From contig QKGY01000394.1 in assembly GCA_003250235.1 (NCBI GenBank), forward strand, positions 1 through 7,712: DNA of 7,712 nt, written 5' to 3'. The position numbers and the translations under genes are program-made. Position 1 is the first letter of the stretch. Each line of letters starts with the position of its first letter. Under the pieces are notes generated by a model, which did not search any database, was not told the origin of the DNA, and saw only the letters and a list, made by a program, of their open reading frames with translations. This document shows, one piece after another, positions 5,972 to 7,712 of this stretch. This DNA comes from Desulfuromonadaceae bacterium. GTDB lineage: Bacteria > Desulfobacterota > Desulfuromonadia > Desulfuromonadales > SZUA-540.

Positions 5972-7012
5972 TTAATTGCCGGCAGCCTTGACGGCGGCCA
6001 GGAAATCGTTCATGAGCGCTTCCCCTTCGGAGCCGAGGCTTTCCACGATATACGCCTTCACAGCGGGCGCGGAGGCATCGCGGAACTGGGCTTTTTCAGC
6101 TTCGGTGGGGGTGTAGATCTCCATCTTCTGAGCCAGGGCGGGCAGACCGCGGTCGGAGGCCTCGATGATACGGCTGATGCCGCGGCCGGCGACGACGGCC
6201 GACTTGGCGGCGTACAGGACGACGTCCTGCTCTTCCTTGGTCAGGCTGTCAAAGAACTTCTGGTTGATCACCCAGGGGTAGGGAGCGAAGAGGTGGCCGG
6301 TCAGGGTCAGGTATTTCTGAACCTCGTCGAACTTGGCGAACTTGATGATCGGCACCGGGTTCATCTGGCCGTCGGCCACGCCGGTCTGCAGAGAGGTGTA
6401 GACCTCGGCCCAGGCGATGGAGACCGGCTGGGCGCCCAGAGCGGAGACCAGAGTCTTGTGGGTCTGCAGCCCCATGGTGCGGATCTTCAGACCTTTCATG
6501 TCGGCCGGGGTGTGGATGGGGTGTTTGGAGTTGGTGAAGGCAAAGAACCCGCCGGAATCGCCGAAACCCAGCACCTTGAGGCCGGTCTTCTTGTTGATGT
6601 CGGCCGCCAGCTTCTGTCCGAAGGGACCGTCGAATACCGCGTAAGTGGCGCTGATGTTGGGGAAGGCGAAGGGAACGTCCAGAACGCCGATCAGCGGATA
6701 GATGGAGGCCATGCCGCCCGAAGTGGCGATGGTGGACTGAATGGCGCCCGCTTTGACCTGCTGCAGGACTTCGGCATCCTTGCCCAGCTGGCCGCTGGGG
6801 AAGATCTGGACTTCCACCGAACCGTTGGTGCCGGACTCCACCAGGCTTTTGAAGACGGCCGCCATGGCGCCGGTGGCGTTGTCGAAGGGATCCTCGTTGT
6901 TGAGATGCGCGAGTTTAAGGGTTTTGGCCGCTTGCGCCGGCAGAGGCGCGGCCACCAGTGCGAAGCCCAGAAGCAGAGCGACGCCGAGAGCCAGTGACTT
7001 CGTGATACGCAT
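5972..7012 (-). CDS. TRAP transporter periplasmic solute-binding protein, DctP family
   Basis: This 346-residue precursor has a signal peptide at residues 1-28 (M-R-I-T-K-S, hydrophobic core, A-Q-A cleavage site). The mature protein has DctP-family landmarks. T-L-K-L-A-H is the first strand. F-P-S-G-Q-L-G-K-D at 71-79 matches the family motif. D-V-P-F-A-F at 112-117 follows. L-K-I-R178-T-M carries the arginine that, in known TRAP binding proteins, forms a salt bridge with a substrate carboxylate. The V-Y-T-S-L-Q-T-G-V-A-D-G-Q-M-N-P block lies at 204-219. Role: captures an organic acid or similar carboxylate in the periplasm and hands it to the DctQM permease. The exact ligand cannot be read. 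The start at 7012 is chosen over an in-frame ATG at 7072 because it begins the signal peptide and has AGGAGG five bases upstream. It lies 34 bases after the dctM-like gene, in the same operon. The precursor length is normal for the family. Confidence 0.93.
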   Translation of the reverse strand: MRITKSLALGVALLLGFALVAAPLPAQAAKTLKLAHLNNEDPFDNATGAMAAVFKSLVESGTNGSVEVQIFPSGQLGKDAEVLQQVKAGAIQSTIATSGGMASIYPLIGVLDVPFAFPNISATYAVFDGPFGQKLAADINKKTGLKVLGFGDSGGFFAFTNSKHPIHTPADMKGLKIRTMGLQTHKTLVSALGAQPVSIAWAEVYTSLQTGVADGQMNPVPIIKFAKFDEVQKYLTLTGHLFAPYPWVINQKFFDSLTKEEQDVVLYAAKSAVVAGRGISRIIEASDRGLPALAQKMEIYTPTEAEKAQFRDASAPAVKAYIVESLGSEGEALMNDFLAAVKAAGN

Positions 7013-7046
7013 GGTTTCCTCCTTCAAAGGTGTGGGGGGCTGCCGC

Positions 7047-7712
7047 TTACAGGCCGAGCAGCCGGGGGACAAAAAGGGTCAACTTCGACCAGAACGCAAT
7101 AATGACCAGAACCAGGGTTTCTACGACCAGAAAGGGCCACAGGGCCACCGTGATGCGCTCGATTTTCTCTCCGGTGACCGAGGCCAGCACGAACAGGCAG
7201 GCACCGACCGGCGGCGTCATCAGCGAGATGTTGAGGGCCAGAACGATCATGACCCCGGCATGCACCGGGTCCATGCCGATCTTCAACGTCAGCGGGGCCA
7301 GAACGGGAGCCAGGATAATCAGGGCTGCGTTGATATCCATGAACATGCCGATGGTCAGCAGCAGCAGGAGGATCAGGCCGATGATCACCTGCGGATTGCT
7401 GGAAAAGGACAGGAACCAGGCGGTGATGGCCTGGGGGATCTGCATGAAGGTCAGCCACCACCCCAGGATCGAGGCCGAGGCGATGATGAGGAAGACCACC
7501 CCGGTGATTTTCGCCGTGCGCATCAGCATCTCGAGGATATCGGCGAAGCTCAGGGCCCGGTAGATGACGACCCCGACGAACAGCGCGTAGAAGACGGCGA
7601 TGGCGGCGGCCTCGGTGGGGGTGGTGATCCCGAAGATGATGCAGCCGAGAATAATGACCGGCATAGTCAGCGCGAGGATACTGGAGCGAAAGGCCTTGAC
7701 GATGCCGAAGAG
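7047..7712 (-). CDS. TRAP transporter large permease subunit, DctM family (partial, N-terminus beyond right edge)
   Basis: The C-terminal 221 residues are present and the frame stays open to the window edge, 16 codons upstream of the first internal ATG (7664). A full DctM is about 425 residues, so roughly half is visible. Landmarks include a G-I-T-T-P-T-E-A-A-A segment near visible residues 28-37, G-M-F-M-D-I-N-A-A-L-I-I-L-A-P-V-L-A-P at about 122-140, and L-M-T-P-P-V-G at 164-170. These belong to the ion-transporter-superfamily permease. The sequence contains about five or six hydrophobic membrane spans. Role: inner-membrane, sodium- or proton-coupled import of the solute delivered by the binding protein encoded next. 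The small subunit DctQ is not seen in the window; it may lie upstream or be fused to the missing N-terminus. Confidence 0.92.
   Translation of the reverse strand, partial: LFGIVKAFRSSILALTMPVIILGCIIFGITTPTEAAAIAVFYALFVGVVIYRALSFADILEMLMRTAKITGVVFLIIASASILGWWLTFMQIPQAITAWFLSFSSNPQVIIGLILLLLLTIGMFMDINAALIILAPVLAPLTLKIGMDPVHAGVMIVLALNISLMTPPVGACLFVLASVTGEKIERITVALWPFLVVETLVLVIIAFWSKLTLFVPRLLGL

Noticed and set aside
5945..6997. A plus-strand open frame of 350 codons opposite the dctP-like gene
   Set aside because: It begins inside the terminator region without a ribosome binding site and mirrors a clear DctP-family protein.
1..7712. CRISPR array, insertion sequence, tRNA or rRNA genes, or a defence or phage cluster
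   Set aside because: No regularly spaced direct repeats, transposase-like frames, terminal inverted repeats, tRNA-like foldable segments or phage genes were seen by reading; the gaps between genes are all under 210 bases.

Overview
No undescribed system stands out in this window; it reads as ordinary chromosomal sequence from a GC-rich Gram-negative bacterium. The Gram-negative call rests on an outer-membrane porin, periplasmic proteins with Sec-type signal peptides and a TRAP transporter. The gene mix (Porin_O_P-like porin, DUF2845 protein, adjacent trkA-trkH, small stand-alone HNH protein, TRAP carboxylate-type uptake) would fit the Desulfuromonadales/Geobacter group of Desulfobacterota, but that placement is an inference from family knowledge and was not tested by any search.

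Layout. Positions 1-1149 (minus strand) hold the N-terminal 383 residues of a porin that runs off the left edge. A leader of about 200 bases with a strong inverted repeat separates it from a block of four minus-strand genes. In transcription order these are trkA (5397-4045), trkH (4044-2602, start codon directly abutting the trkA stop), an exported or membrane-anchored alpha/beta serine hydrolase (2556-1672) and a small exported DUF2845 protein (1675-1349, ATGA overlap with the hydrolase stop). A 184-base divergent intergenic region separates trkA from a plus-strand 98-residue HNH-endonuclease-type protein (5582-5878). A perfect 15-bp-stem hairpin (5912-5946) then separates that gene from the convergent minus-strand TRAP genes: dctP-like binding protein (7012-5972), preceded in transcription by the C-terminal half of a dctM-like permease (7712-7047, cut by the right edge).

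How the genes work together. TrkA (cytoplasmic NAD-binding RCK protein) and TrkH (membrane pore) together form a potassium uptake system. The hydrolase and DUF2845 protein probably share the Trk transcript, but nothing in them shows a potassium-related function. DctP captures a small organic acid, or related solute, in the periplasm and DctM moves it across the inner membrane using an ion gradient; the small DctQ subunit is not in the window and may lie upstream beyond the right edge. The porin is a plausible outer-membrane entry route, with unknown substrate.

The clearest points for a second look are the translationally coupled hydrolase-DUF2845 pair behind Trk, the stand-alone HNH protein, and the hairpin in the porin leader.
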